Source: Pontederia crassipes (Eukaryota; Streptophyta; Magnoliopsida; Commelinales; Pontederiaceae). Taken from it: a DNA stretch of 64,000 bases. Each line of letters starts with the position of its first letter. Position 1 is the first letter of the stretch. The notes beneath the pieces were generated by a model, which was not told the DNA's origin, did no database searches, and saw nothing but the letters and a program-made list of their open reading frames with translations. The translations under genes and the position numbers were made by a program. This document shows positions 21,605 to 33,045 of the stretch, piece by piece. The stretch spans positions 32,678,874-32,742,873 of the forward strand of contig CM060195.1 of assembly GCA_030549335.1 (NCBI GenBank). Reading direction: 5' to 3'.

Positions 21605-22682
21605 TCTTTGAATCAATGTTGTTAGGATCGGATCGGACAACGACCCGGATAAATGTCTATTTCAGATCGAACCGGTTGGTCGAACTGTATAGTAATAAAT
21701 ATTATATTTAATATGATATATTAAATTAAGCTATTATATTTTGAATATATACTTATAGCAAAATGTAATTATACAAAAAAATAACAATCATAAACCATAA
21801 ATTTTAAATTTAAGATTTGATGTTAAAATTATTACACACTTAATAAATGAAAATCTTATTGAATCTCATTATTATATATAAATTTTCTATTCTTTAAATT
21901 TTCTATAAATATTTTTTTTTCCAATATATTATGAAAAGATTATATATTCCATAGATAAATATATAGTATAATTAGTGATTTATTAAATTTGAACCTATCA
22001 AATATTAAATTAAAGACATTTTAAATTTGAGTATATATATTTTTATATATAATACTATACTATATATGTTATAGTTTTATTGTATATTATACATATATTA
22101 AGTATGTTATAGTTTGCACCATTCATTTCTAACTAATTTATCTAATATAACAAATATTATATATAATATAATAACTATATAATTAACTTCTATTATAATA
22201 TATGTTTATGATATTAAAATTTTGAATAAAATAATAATCCATAAGTTAAAGTTCAAAGCTTAGTAAATTCTAGACTAAATGAAGGAAAAAAAAAGCAAGT
22301 AAAGTATACAAACACAGTCCCACATTCATAATACTAGCAACATATGAGCAATTGGACACTATAAATAAAGGAGGACACTAGTGGACTAATTTGTTGCTTT
22401 ATGGAGAAAGTTCATTTTTGGACATTTTCCATATTTTTTATAATAAACTTTATAAAATTATTTCTTAACAAAAGAAATAATAAAAAAAATAGTTGGCCCA
22501 TGAACTATGGTTCAACTTGGTTTTTTTCGATTTTGATCGGTTCTAGCTAATTTTGATTGGTTCTTGACTGGTCTTGACCGGTTCAACAATGGGTCCGGTT
22601 TTATGGCTCGTAGTAGATCTTATTAGTGGCTGGTCGACGGTTGAATCGGTCTGACCGCCGATCTAATAACATTTCTTTGAAT
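21605..22682. mobile_element. Non-autonomous MULE-like element with 9-bp TSD
   Basis: About 1,060 bp (21614-22673) between copies of TCTTTGAAT at 21605-21613 and 22674-22682. The ends are inverted: left AATGTTGTTAGGATCGG, right end reverse complement AATGTTATTAGATCGG. GC-richer ends surround an AT-rich centre with no coding capacity. A 9-bp duplication fits Mutator-like elements. Confidence 0.55.
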
Positions 22683-23904
22683 ATCTTGCTAAAATAGTAA
22701 CAATATCTCGTTATTTTGAAATATAATCAATAGTCTAAGAGCAATCTCCGTATTTATTTAATCTTCAAATACTCACACTGTGACAAAACAATTATAGAGT
22801 ATTTTTCAAGTTTTAGAATCAACTTAGCGTATATAAGCTAGTATTGTGGTGGAGACTTTCACTCAAAGATCATACGTTATAAACTTGTTACACCGCACAA
22901 ATTAAAGTCCAAGTTCCTATCCATGATGTCGGACTTGAGTCCTTCCACTAGTCGTTCAACAACTAACCCCACGGGATCTCATTGCTTCTCTTATCAAGAC
23001 TAACTGAGTTATGAATAAACTTGTGTTCATGCATCCTAACGTGATGTTATATCATGTATTTGGATCTAAATTATTTCATATCCACTCGTTATACACTAAG
23101 CATCGAATGCGATTATCCGTATCACTAGTAATCTCGTATATGGACATACTTTACATGCATTATTAAAATCATTTACTAACTCTATAATATAGCTAACGTA
23201 ATTATTCATCACGATTTTGAATACATTAATTGTCACACCCAACTCCGTGACTAAGTTCTAATCGTAATTATTATTTCCTTTAATCTTATTTAGCAATTCT
23301 AAAATAAAATCGACAAAATCTCCTCCCTTAATTATCTTATGTCATTTGTCAATACATACAATAGATGCATATATATACTCATCAAAGTTTAATAAAAAGT
23401 TATAAGGCATAACATTCACATATTATCACTATTGTTTCACAATCCATTTCACATTTAACACCCCACAAGATCAAGTTTTATACAACTTTACAAAAAGATT
23501 CTAATAAACTCTAGTACAACTCTCGAGTTTATCTATTACATACATGCTTTTAAAAACAAAGGTGAAAGAAAAATAAAAGCGCTACGATGGTTCGACCTCT
23601 TCTATATGCATCACAAGCAAAGTTTCGAGTCATCTTAACTCGAGAATTTAGAATTATCTGAAAAAATTCAACAAAGTATTGTGAGCAATAATTATTTGCT
23701 CAGTGAGTGAAATAAAAGTACAACATAGGGGAACAACACGAATGCATATAACATTTAAATAATCACACTTCTTTCATATGAGAAAACATTTAAACCATAA
23801 CTCATATCACATAAGTTGCCAAATCATATAAACTTTTACATAAATAAAAGTTATTCAATATATCATCGTATTTACAATTAAACTCCACACATGTGTCATC
23901 GCAC
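22683..23904. other. AT-rich intergenic DNA
   Basis: No gene seen. A TGTCACACCC word at about 23233 resembles the start of some plant LTRs, but no partner LTR or retroelement protein was found. Confidence 0.4.
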
Positions 23905-23979
23905 ATATTCATCATGGGTCAATATTTATCCCTTCATGATCATGTTTCATACAGTTAAATAGAGCTACATAATCAAGAG

Positions 23980-24158
23980 TGCAATGACCTGTGGTCTAAG
24001 GACCAAGATGGTTCGATGAATAGTCCTACATGGGCAAAACACGAAGGTGATTATGGGCTTATATGTAGTTATCACCTTCACCTATCAAGACGTATTTTAA
24101 ATTCGTGCAGGGCCGAGCCCAAAGTGAACAATATCTTAATTGAGCCGGGGGTGGTACA
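23980..24158 (+). repeat. TRIM 5' LTR
   Basis: 179 bp, clearly similar to the 3' copy but with numerous substitutions, so an old insertion. Confidence 0.78.
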
Positions 24159-24479
24159 GAATGATATCAGAGCCAACATTGCGTTCTATGGGATCGCAGG
24201 TCTATTCATTAGCTCCTATTTGTGGTACTGATTCTTATTCTTAAAGTCACGTTCGAGGAGTCGAGAAGCTAATTCCTATTAATGTCTATTTGACGGTCTG
24301 GCTGGCTACCTAAACCAGAGGTTGTTATATATGCTATAATGAAACATCATAATAAGGTATTTCAAAAAATCTATGAGGTACTAAAATCAAACTCACTTGC
24401 GCCATGTGAGAAATATGGGCCATTGGATAACATGGACCCCGCTCAACGAGGACGTTGAGCTTTTGATGTGGGAGAAGAT

Positions 24480-24660
24480 TGTAACGACCTGAGGTCTAAG
24501 GATCAAGATGGTTTGATGAATAATTCTACATGGGCAAAATACGAAAGTGGTCATGAACTTATATGTAGCTCCCACCTTTACCTATCAAGACGCGTTTTAA
24601 ATTCGTGCGGATTGTGAGCCCAAAGTGAAAAATATTTTAATTGGGTCGAGGGGTGTTACA
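24480..24660 (+). repeat. TRIM 3' LTR
   Basis: 181 bp with canonical TGTAAC...GTTACA ends. Confidence 0.78.
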
Positions 24661-25294
24661 AAAAGTCTCATATATGTAGAGCAAATCAGGTGTCAATATG
24701 TATTCCTTAATAATTGTGTGTCATACAGTTAAGTAGAGCTTCATAATCAAGAGTCTCAGATACGCAGAGCATATCATGTGTTAATACATATCCCTTATCA
24801 TATGTCATATAATTAAGCAAAGCTTCATAATCAAAAGTCTGAGATACGCAGAGCAAATCTTGGGTCAATACGTATCCATCAATAATTATGTGTCATACAA
24901 TTAAGCAGAGCTTCACAATCAAGAGTCTCGAATACGCAGAGCAAATCATGGCCAATACGTATCCCTCCATCTCGAATATGCAGAGCATATCATAAGTTAA
25001 TACATACACGCAGAGCAGCCACCAAAGGACAAAGACACCCATATATGTCCCAAAGTCTTCATGTATATCGAATGCAGTCCGAAAAATCTTTTTCAACTAG
25101 CATAACTAATGAACACATGAAATTTAACAATATCAAAATACACATATCATAATCACATATTATTATCAAGTAAAACTTATTTTAACTTTATAAGCATTGT
25201 TTCCTGAAAATATTTTCATGTCAAACGTTACTCTATCTCATATGAAATATTTGAAACATATCATAAATACTTTTCATAGTTCAAGATATATTTC

Positions 25295-25348
25295 GATGAT
25301 GATGATGATCATGATGATGATGATGATAATAATAATAATAATAATAAT
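25295..25348. repeat. (GAT)n/(AAT)n microsatellite
   Basis: A GAT run with one interruption changes into an AAT run. Confidence 0.9.
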
Positions 25349-27795
25349 CTTTAATTAAGATAATATCATAAATAAAAGAACTAGCATATATTATTTTTCT
25401 ATGTTGTAAATTTACTCATTCACTTTGTACTTTATGTTTTCAAGGAAGTTTACTAGATTTTTCTCATTTCACTTGTAGCTTGATATTTTCCTACAAGTAA
25501 TAATACATTTTTACTTTCTAATAACTAATAAAGTAATATGGAATGCATGCTCATGATGCATGAATGTTTATGCACTTTAAAATATATATAATATCTTATA
25601 ATACCAATGTCTAACTTTAAATATTTATGTTCATATGCTATTTCACATTTGAGACTTTTCAATTCTCTAAAGCTTAACTAGGTATTGTCTTAGGATTTCA
25701 AACTAAGTGTATGTCAATAAAGAATTCCTAATTTCTTAACCTTAGTGCAAATCCTTATGATTCTTGACAAATTAGAAACTAGACTTACTAAGGTTTTCAA
25801 CTCTTAAATATCATTAACTAATTCCAAGTGACTAAATCATAAAATCCAAGGCAATTTGACCTAGGATTTGTGTTCTGACAGATTGTGTATCACTGAAAGA
25901 TTAATTTATATTTTTAACAATACTTCCCATTTGATGACATCCTAATTTTCCTAGACTCTATACTTCAGTAGTGTTTAGTTATAAAACTTATAGAATTTAA
26001 TTCTTTGTATGTCCCTCTAACAAAAATAATTAATTCAATTCATGTTCTGTTTATGTCCTGAAACCAGACAGAAGAGGATTTACGGGATGAAAAAATCATT
26101 TCTCCAACAAAAAAAATTCTAATTGGATGATTCCATTTTTTAAAGAATCATTTGTAAGTCTAATTAATCATATACAAATTTCAAATCCTGATTCAATTTA
26201 CTCGAATCATACCCTAATCTATAATGTGGACATGTCTTTGACCCAGAACAAGATGAGTGACTAGTGAATCTTGAGTTCATAACTTTCTCTATAAAACTCA
26301 TATTTAGTTGATTCTTATGACCATAGAAACTTAACTTAGAAAGGATGAACCATGCAAAATTTCAGAATTTATGATCGCGGACCATGAAGATATGAGCATA
26401 TAAAGTAGAGGGTCAGTTTCGGATCTAGGGATTCACCTTAAACAAGCGACATTGCCGAATTTCTTTCGGCTGTTCCAATAGGGATTTCATCTTGAAAAAT
26501 TTTCAGCTCTCCGAACATAAGATTATTTAATTTATATATGTTTTTCAAATTTTTAACACGTCATATGGAGGTTTGGAAAAATCATTTTCTAATCAATTGG
26601 TGAGTTGCCGGCTTCAACTGCTTGAAACCTTATTAGTTTAAATAAAGGTCCAATCATATTATTTTATTAAAAATTAGTGTTAAAACTCTAATTAAACTTA
26701 GTTAATCATAGTTAAATATGATTATTATAATATTTAAAAATATTAAAATTCATTCCTAATAGTCTTATATAATTTCTTTATAATGCTTATCGATAATTTA
26801 ATTACCATTATGCTTTAATCCAAAAGTTAATTCCTACATGCAATCATTACTATATAAACATCTACACTAACTTAATATGTTAATTATATGCATGATTACA
26901 TAAAAATAATGTTTGTGTTAACACATAAGTCTTGAACATTTAGAAGCATAAATTGAACGTGGCTTAATAAGTATTGAATACTTACACATATATTAATCAA
27001 CATTATCTTCTTCACATTGTCAATACTTGATATCATTGTGTTTTCCCTTACAATGTTTCATCCTTTAATCAAGAAGTAATCACATTGCAATAAATGACAT
27101 ACTTCACCATTATAAAAATTAAAAGAATTTACTTGACCTAAGGATTTCATACCATTATTGAGGGTACGCAAAACTCAATTTTTATAATTGATAATTTTAT
27201 ACAATTTGCTTAAGCTAGTTGGCAACAATTTTTTTTATAACATGAATACATTATTGTATATAGACTTTGCTCGTTAATATTGTCATCCTAATAAGCATAT
27301 TTTAAATAAGCAAAATCATTAATCGATCTCCATCACAACGCAAAACAAAGGTCAATAGTGCACAAAATATGTCTCATTATTCTTTCATCACCATTCAATA
27401 TGTAAAACTTCTTATTTCACAATGACCTAAAAGCAAACATCAATTCATAAAACATTTATTTTGTCTTTATGAAAGATGATTCTTGTTGTAAAATAATAAA
27501 TTTATTTTAACAATTATTATTTAAATTTTGCACATGTCTATTATTTTCATCGAAAGACATCAAATTCTTTATTAATGTAAAAATTACATATTACTTCTAC
27601 CTATCCATAATATTGTTTCATATATAATGTCATGATGATAAATTTATACATAAAATGTGGATATACTCATAATGATACTTCTATAATTATTTATATGAAT
27701 ATTGAACACAAATGTGTTGTCACAATTTCTATATTGAGCTCAATACTTTTACATTAAATCATTCAAATAGCTCTTTGAAATTTTTATCTAATACA
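25349..27795. other. AT-rich intergenic DNA
   Basis: No gene or confidently named repeat seen on either strand. Short frames are random-looking. Confidence 0.4.
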
Positions 27796-28239
27796 CACTA
27801 CAAGAAACTAATGGAGGAGTGAAATGAAATGTTGAAGTAAGGTGGTGATGGATGGTGTGATATGACTTTATTAAGCCCATATTATGATAAAAAATAGTGG
27901 GGAAGGATGGCGTAAACTAAACCATATTTTTGTTTGGATAGAGTACTTAAAACATGGTTTCTAAAAGATTTTTTTACAAAAGTCTCTTTTACCCTTTATG
28001 TTTATTTCTAATTGTCTATCTCTAATTGTCTAAGAAAATAATCACCCTTAAAACAGGATCCAAGATTTGTGCATCTTCCTTCGAATACCGAGTACGACCT
28101 TCAACTTTTTTGGATTCTCCACAAAAAAGAAAAATACATCCATTAAATGAGCTTCATCAATTTGCAAGTATTTGAGAATCTTATAAACCTCACTCTTAGG
28201 AATAAGAGGTGATGGAGGTGTAAAAAATCATGAATGAAC

Positions 28240-29000
28240 GCTTCATTTTCTCTCTCTAAAGCTTATGTGATTTCTTCAATCACAACTTGAATAGATGTAA
28301 GAGAATCATCCTTCGGAATCTTTGCCCTTTTAGATCTTGAACTAATTTCAGATGGTGTTCGAAAAGTCTCCTCAACATTTACATTATCCATAGTACTACT
28401 ATTGAAGGCAGTGTTAAAATTCTCAAGACTAATCTCATTTTAATTGACAAGGTTATCTATACCATCAATGGTATCAACAAGATCTTATTGAATTTCAATT
28501 GATTGACGTCTTCTCATCTCCTTGAGGTTTTTGCATGTTGTCATGTAAATATAGGAGCATTAACTTATCATAATTCTCAATTCGTTTTTGTTATTAATTC
28601 TTTTGCCACAAGATTAGCCTATAAAAAAGTATAACAAATAAATATACATTAAACAAAATCATGAAGTATGTGTATAAAAATTATACTTACTTCAATCAAT
28701 TTTTCCCATACTGTCAACATTTTTGGTGATCGGATACCCTCCGAATCTACTCAATCCAGTCTTAATTATATTATATTGAAAAATTATTCTTCAAAGTCTT
28801 CCATCAATTTTGGATATTGTCCTTTCTTAAATTTTTTTGCAATTTTTTATTAACCTCAGTCAATATATTTTTATAAGCTTGTGATGTGAATGTTCCATTA
28901 ACCTCATGAGTAAATGCATTAAGCAATATTTCCTTCATTGAACTTTCAACTTCATTATCACACCTTTTGATCAAACTAAAAAAAATACTAAAGGTATATA
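28240..29000 (-). pseudogene. Harbinger-associated Myb/SANT-like protein remnant
   Basis: Minus-strand translation gives ILLNAFTHEVNGTFTSQAYK with a following TEVNKKLQ (about 28940-28850), typical of the plant Myb/SANT-like domain encoded by PIF/Harbinger elements. Further down, near 28390-28265, is a lysine/arginine-rich tail with RSKRAKIPKDDSL. The parts are in separate frames. The known role of this partner is to help the transposase bind DNA. Confidence 0.6.
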
Positions 29001-29559
29001 ACATGTAACAAAAGCTTAATATAATTTTCATAAAAAAAATGACAAAGATGTTAAACTTGATAAAAAAAATATGCGACAAAAGATATTGTATTATCTTAAA
29101 ATGTTTCTTAATCAAAAGAACACAATTTTTAAAACAAACTACATATTATATTATTTCACATCAATGCAGCTACATCATCTCTTATAGTCGTCTCTTGATT
29201 CTCATCCTCATCATTATTATTTTCATCATGTTGTTCAACTTCATTTGGATTTTGACGTACAAGTTCACGTCCACTACAACAATTAAATCCTCATTTGGAT
29301 CGACACTCATGAAAAAAAATTATGCAAAATGCAACAAGCAATCATTGTATTTTTAATTTTGAACATTATAGAGACCTTTAGTGCCACTTGCTATGATTAG
29401 AAATCTTTTCTTAAGGAATGTTTGTTTAATGACGATCATTGAATAATTCTCGAGCATTTTGTGATGAATTTCTACTTGAATATTCATTTAAGTGATATCG
29501 TTCACTTGATACACTGTAATAAGTCCATAAGTCAATAAGAATCCAGCATAAACGAGATA

Positions 29560-30440
29560 ATATTTACCTATTCAACATTAACATCGCATAAGCTTCTTTC
29601 TAAAAATATAAAGTAAGAAAATAATTTTTCCCTTGAGGAATTGTCTTCCCTTCTTAATGCATCTTTTACAATTCTTGAATCCGAGGAAGTTCCTTTCCAT
29701 CCAGATAGGACATAAGTGAATCTCATCTTAAAATCACATGCAACTAAAACATTTAATGTAAAAACATCTTTTCTACCATGATATCTAGGAGCATCCGCAT
29801 TAGATACTTTAACACGCACGTATGTGCAATCAATTTCCCCTATACAATCCTAAAATTTATGTTTGACGATAAATATAATTATAAAAAATGAACAAATTTA
29901 TTTATTAAATTGTAATATTAAATATTTACCTTAAAATGAGTAGAATTGATTGATTCCAAGAATATGGAAGAAAACTTCTAATCCATCGGGTTGAGTTATG
30001 AATTGATCTTCTAATTCAAGAATCGACCTCAATATATTATGAAAGTGTCAACTTATAGTCTCACCATATATACATAACCAAAGTTGAACTTCACGATTTT
30101 TAACATTTTGTCTTACCATATAGAGTTTTAGAACTTGCTCTTCTATACATGCTCTTCGTGTTGGTTTTAGGTTGTCATCCCTATGAAGCAAATTGCACAA
30201 TCTCATGAGAGTTTGATGTTGCATTTGGATTTTTTTTAGTGCTTCATTATAATTACTGTGTAATATCTCTTCACGAACCTTTTCTCATTCATAATACATA
30301 TCATTATTGATTATGTATTTCCGACGTGATTGTATTCTTAAACGAACATATAAAGAAATTAATGTTATAATACTTGTGACAGCCCTTGTGCGTAATTCTC
30401 TCCATCTTACTATGACAATTAGTTTACTCCTTTGAGCCAT
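29560..30440 (-). pseudogene. PIF/Harbinger transposase (DDE) remnant
   Basis: The minus strand encodes GEIDCTYVRVKVSNADAPRY (first catalytic Asp) and FTYVLSGWKGTSSDSRIVKD (second Asp). The N-terminal part, LMRLCNLLHRDDNLKPTRRA, lies near 30215-30155. An 80-bp GT-AG intron (29929-29850) interrupts the frame just before DCIGEID. An extra T in the upstream exon, where FKDCIG is expected, breaks the frame. The third catalytic acidic residue is not seen. It pairs with the Myb/SANT remnant downstream. Confidence 0.75.
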
Positions 30441-30672
30441 TTAACCAAAAATGATTTATAAAATTTTAATATGAATAAAGTACCAACATTAAAATTAAGA
30501 TCCTAATAAAAGAACACTATGCACCAAAAGATTGTAGTGAGAATGTCTTTCAATATTTCTTTTCTAGAAAAGAGCCGATCGAAAACAAGCTCATTAAATT
30601 TGAGCATTCAAATAATTTGACAAAAAAAAACTAATGAGCATCGTAAAATTTTATGTAATCCATTAAAATTGG

Positions 30673-30899
30673 GGTTTTCCCTCTAACGTTTCATAAACTA
30701 TGAAGTTTTTCCACATTTACCTTTTCGTAGAGCTCCCCCGAACTTTGCCGCATTTTTTACTTAAGTCCATCCGTCAAGATCTATTAACTCTCCCGTTATT
30801 TTCTATTCTTTTAAATTATTTAATGACCAAATTACCCTCACGATATTTAAAAGTTTAAAATAATACATAAAAGAATTTAAAAAGTAAAAAAAAGGTGTC
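30673..30899 (+). repeat. Left long TIR
   Basis: Begins GGTTTTCCCTCTAACG. Paired with the reverse complement of 31579-31820, with scattered mismatches. Confidence 0.8.
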
Positions 30900-31149
30900 T
30901 CTAGCGCAAGAAGGGGGAACTGCCCCCCTATGGTTGTCGACGAAAAATAGTACTTGCCCATGCACAGATCCATGGACGCGGCTGAGCAGCCAGCGTCATC
31001 CGATAGGCCACGGACACGAGGGTGCCGCCCAGGCGAGCCCAAAGCGCAAAAGCACAACTGCAGGCCATGGAAAAGGCGGTGGCTCCCCTCGACACGTCGA
31101 ACCGATCTCCCGACGATGGTGGGTGAGCAAGGGCGTCAAGGCCTTCTCG

Positions 31150-31545
31150 AAGGACCGAGCTCATGGCCAGGCCCAAGTGGATGACCTTCATCCGGAGGTT
31201 CCGATGCAATTGCAACGCCGACGGCAAGTTCGACTACGACGGGAAGTTCGGGTACGATCCCACAGCTATGTGCACAATTTTGATGAAGTGTAGGACATCA
31301 ACTCTGAGGGAGATGGCATCCGCCGAGGGTTCTCCTCGAGGTACGTCGCCCCATCGACGTCGACCAAGTCGTCGATGGATCTCGAAGGCCGTGACACGCC
31401 GTTGTTCTTGCAGGAGGGGGGAGAGACCCCCTGCGGTTGCAGGTGCAAGGAGGAGGCCCTCCCCCTGCAGTCGTCGACGCAAGAAGGGGGTGGGGTTCTT
31501 CGGCATGCTGAAGCGGTAGATGTCGCACTTGTGATTGAGGTGCAC
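31150..31545 (+). pseudogene. Captured plant gene fragment in the long-TIR element
   Basis: Two plus-strand frames join across a small frameshift near 31260: DGKFGYDP, then HSYVHNFDEV. After one TAG the second frame continues with GFSSRYVAPSTSTKSSMDLE. From memory this resembles a plant-specific family of short uncharacterised proteins with a YDPLSYALNFD-like motif followed by a FSxR(F/Y)AAP motif. A C-terminal piece follows AG acceptor-like sequence TTCTTGCAG near 31409. Frameshift and stop show that it is not an intact gene. Confidence 0.45.
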
Positions 31546-31578
31546 GACGCTGCGTAGTCCAGTGTCCCCCCCTCTTAC

Positions 31579-31820
31579 GCCGACAACATTTTTTATTTTT
31601 TTTCATTATTTTATGTATTATTTTAAAATTTTAAATGTCACGAGGATATTTTGGTCATTCAATAATTCAAAAAAATGAAAAATAATGGGAGAGTTAACAG
31701 ATCTTGACGGATGAACTTAAGTGGAAAACACAGCATAGTTCAGTGAAGTTGCGAAAAATTCGAAAGTCATTGGTAGACATGAAAAAACTTCATAGTTTAA
31801 GGAAAGGTAGAGGAAAAAAC
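31579..31820 (-). repeat. Right long TIR
   Basis: Reverse complement partner of 30673-30899. It carries an insertion relative to the left arm in the middle third. Confidence 0.8.
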
Positions 31821-32106
31821 TATTGGTATGCATCAAGAATAATAGGATTCTAAAAAATATAAAAAAATGCATGTTTATTAATAAATAATTAGTTTGTTTA
31901 AATAATGTACGAAAAAATAAGTAACAAACTCAGAAGAAAAAGGAGATAAGACTCACTCATACCAACTCATTTTTTCTTTCTTCTTCACAAATCAATCCAA
32001 AATTATTTTTATCAATATCATATCATATATGTAGGCATGGATTGTATGCATGTTATTAACTAACAACATGATAATATAGAAAAATAAAATATGAGATTGC
32101 ATTATG

Positions 32107-32250
32107 AAAGACCGGTCACATCCCATATCTTATAAACCAAAGAAAGGACAAAAGGTTTTACAAGCAAAAGAAAGAGACACGTGAATTCAAAAGGAAAAAA
32201 AAGTGTAACATCACATATATTATAAACCAAAGAAAGGACAAAAGGTAGTA
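32107..32250. repeat. Two-copy 100-bp direct repeat
   Basis: TTATAAACCAAAGAAAGGAC followed by AAAAGGT occurs at about 32119 and again about 100 bp on. The element boundary is unknown. Confidence 0.6.
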
Positions 32251-32365
32251 CTAAAAAAAGACATGCAAGATCAACTACTAAGATGGCCTGTAGGGATTGT
32301 ATGACTACTACCCAATGAGTCCCCAGTAACGTTGTTCATTGTCAATTTAGGTTTCACAAATAAAC

Positions 32366-33045
32366 TTAGGCCATGTTTGTTTGCGGAATCGGACGAAAAT
32401 CGTATCCTTGTTCCGCCTTATTCCGTCAAACATTGTCTAGAATCGGATTTCGACACGGGAACAAATGTGTTGGAACCGAGGTTACGTGACGAGAACAAAT
32501 GTGGTGGAATCGGAATCCTCACCCTCCTGGTGGAACCAGGAGACACACCAATATCTTTTTTTTCTTTTGGGTTTGACGTGACGGTTCCTTTTTTCAAAAT
32601 TCATTTTCTTTTTTTTCTTTTCTCTCACATCATATCTTCTATAAAATAAATTATTTAATAAATATAAAATAATTATCATAAGGGATTAATATAATATTAT
32701 TTATTACTTATTATTGTATTAAAAATTTTAATATTTCATTAAATATAATTAATTCAAAATTGATTTTTTTATATTTAAATTATATTTTTAATAACTTTTT
32801 TCCCATAAAAATTTTTATTTTATAATTTTATTTTAATTAATAATAAAATTATACTTCATAATTATATTAATTATTTTTAATTCAAAATCCACTAAAAATT
32901 CTTTCATCACATCTACTTTTTCTTATCACATCAACCATCTTATTCCTCATCATCAAATTCTACTCCAACCACACAATTCAAACTAAATTGTCAATTGAAC
33001 TATGCACTAGGAGGAACCGCGATTCCATTTCCAAACGACCTCTTA
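32366..33045. mobile_element. Tourist-like MITE (PIF/Harbinger type), TTA TSD
   Basis: 674 bp (32369-33042) between TTA duplications at 32366-32368 and 33043-33045. The left end is GGCCATGTTTGTTTGCGGAA; the right end reads inward GAGGTCGTTTGGAAATGGAA. Both then continue TCG. The GTTTGG-type end, 3-bp TTA target and AT-rich non-coding interior fit Tourist/Harbinger MITEs. Confidence 0.75.

Larger units (their letters stand above)
23975..24665 (+). mobile_element. TRIM retrotransposon (miniature LTR element)
   Basis: Two LTRs (23980-24158 and 24480-24660) of about 180 bp, starting TGTAACGACC (5' copy TGCAATGACC) and ending GGTACA or GTTACA. The 5' LTR is followed by TGATATCAGAGCC, a primer-binding site one base from the initiator-Met tRNA complement. 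The 3' LTR is preceded by a purine-rich GTGGGAGAAGAT. The internal region is only about 320 bp and non-coding, as TRIMs are. Flanks AAGAG and AAAAG are a near-perfect 5-bp TSD. Confidence 0.8.
23905..25020. repeat. Minisatellite of about 83-89 bp interrupted by a TRIM
   Basis: Repeated landmark CATAATCAAGAGTCTC occurs at about 23967, 24742, 24825 and 24914, with ATACGCAGAGCA and GTCAATACGTATCC in each unit. Spacing is 83 and 89 bp, and about 89 bp again once the inserted TRIM is removed. Copies are diverged. Confidence 0.75.
30673..31820. mobile_element. Long-TIR element with GC-rich core (Pack-MULE-like)
   Basis: The arms 30673-30899 and 31579-31820 are long inverted repeats of each other (about 230 bp). 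Both include AACTATGAAGTTTTT, CATCCGTCAAGATCT and TTTAAAATAATACATAAAA in matching orientation. Between them is a GC-rich core of about 680 bp, unlike the AT-rich surroundings. Long TIRs around captured exon-like DNA are the hallmark of Pack-MULEs. I could not identify a 9-10 bp TSD. Confidence 0.7.

Noticed and set aside
23984-24665. The two 180-bp TGTAACGACC copies as a simple direct repeat
   Set aside because: A PBS follows the first, a purine tract precedes the second and near-TSDs flank the pair, so a TRIM explains them better.
27796-27807. CACTACAAGAAA, a canonical CACTA terminus, as the left end of an element finishing at 45455
   Set aside because: The right terminus reads CACTAGAAAAA and does not match, the two sites are 17.6 kb apart, and the interval contains unrelated elements. 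Left as an isolated word match.
30803-31606. Several overlapping open frames in the GC-rich core as separate genes
   Set aside because: High GC suppresses stop codons in all frames. Only the plus-strand segments at about 31150-31545 resemble a protein family, and they are broken.
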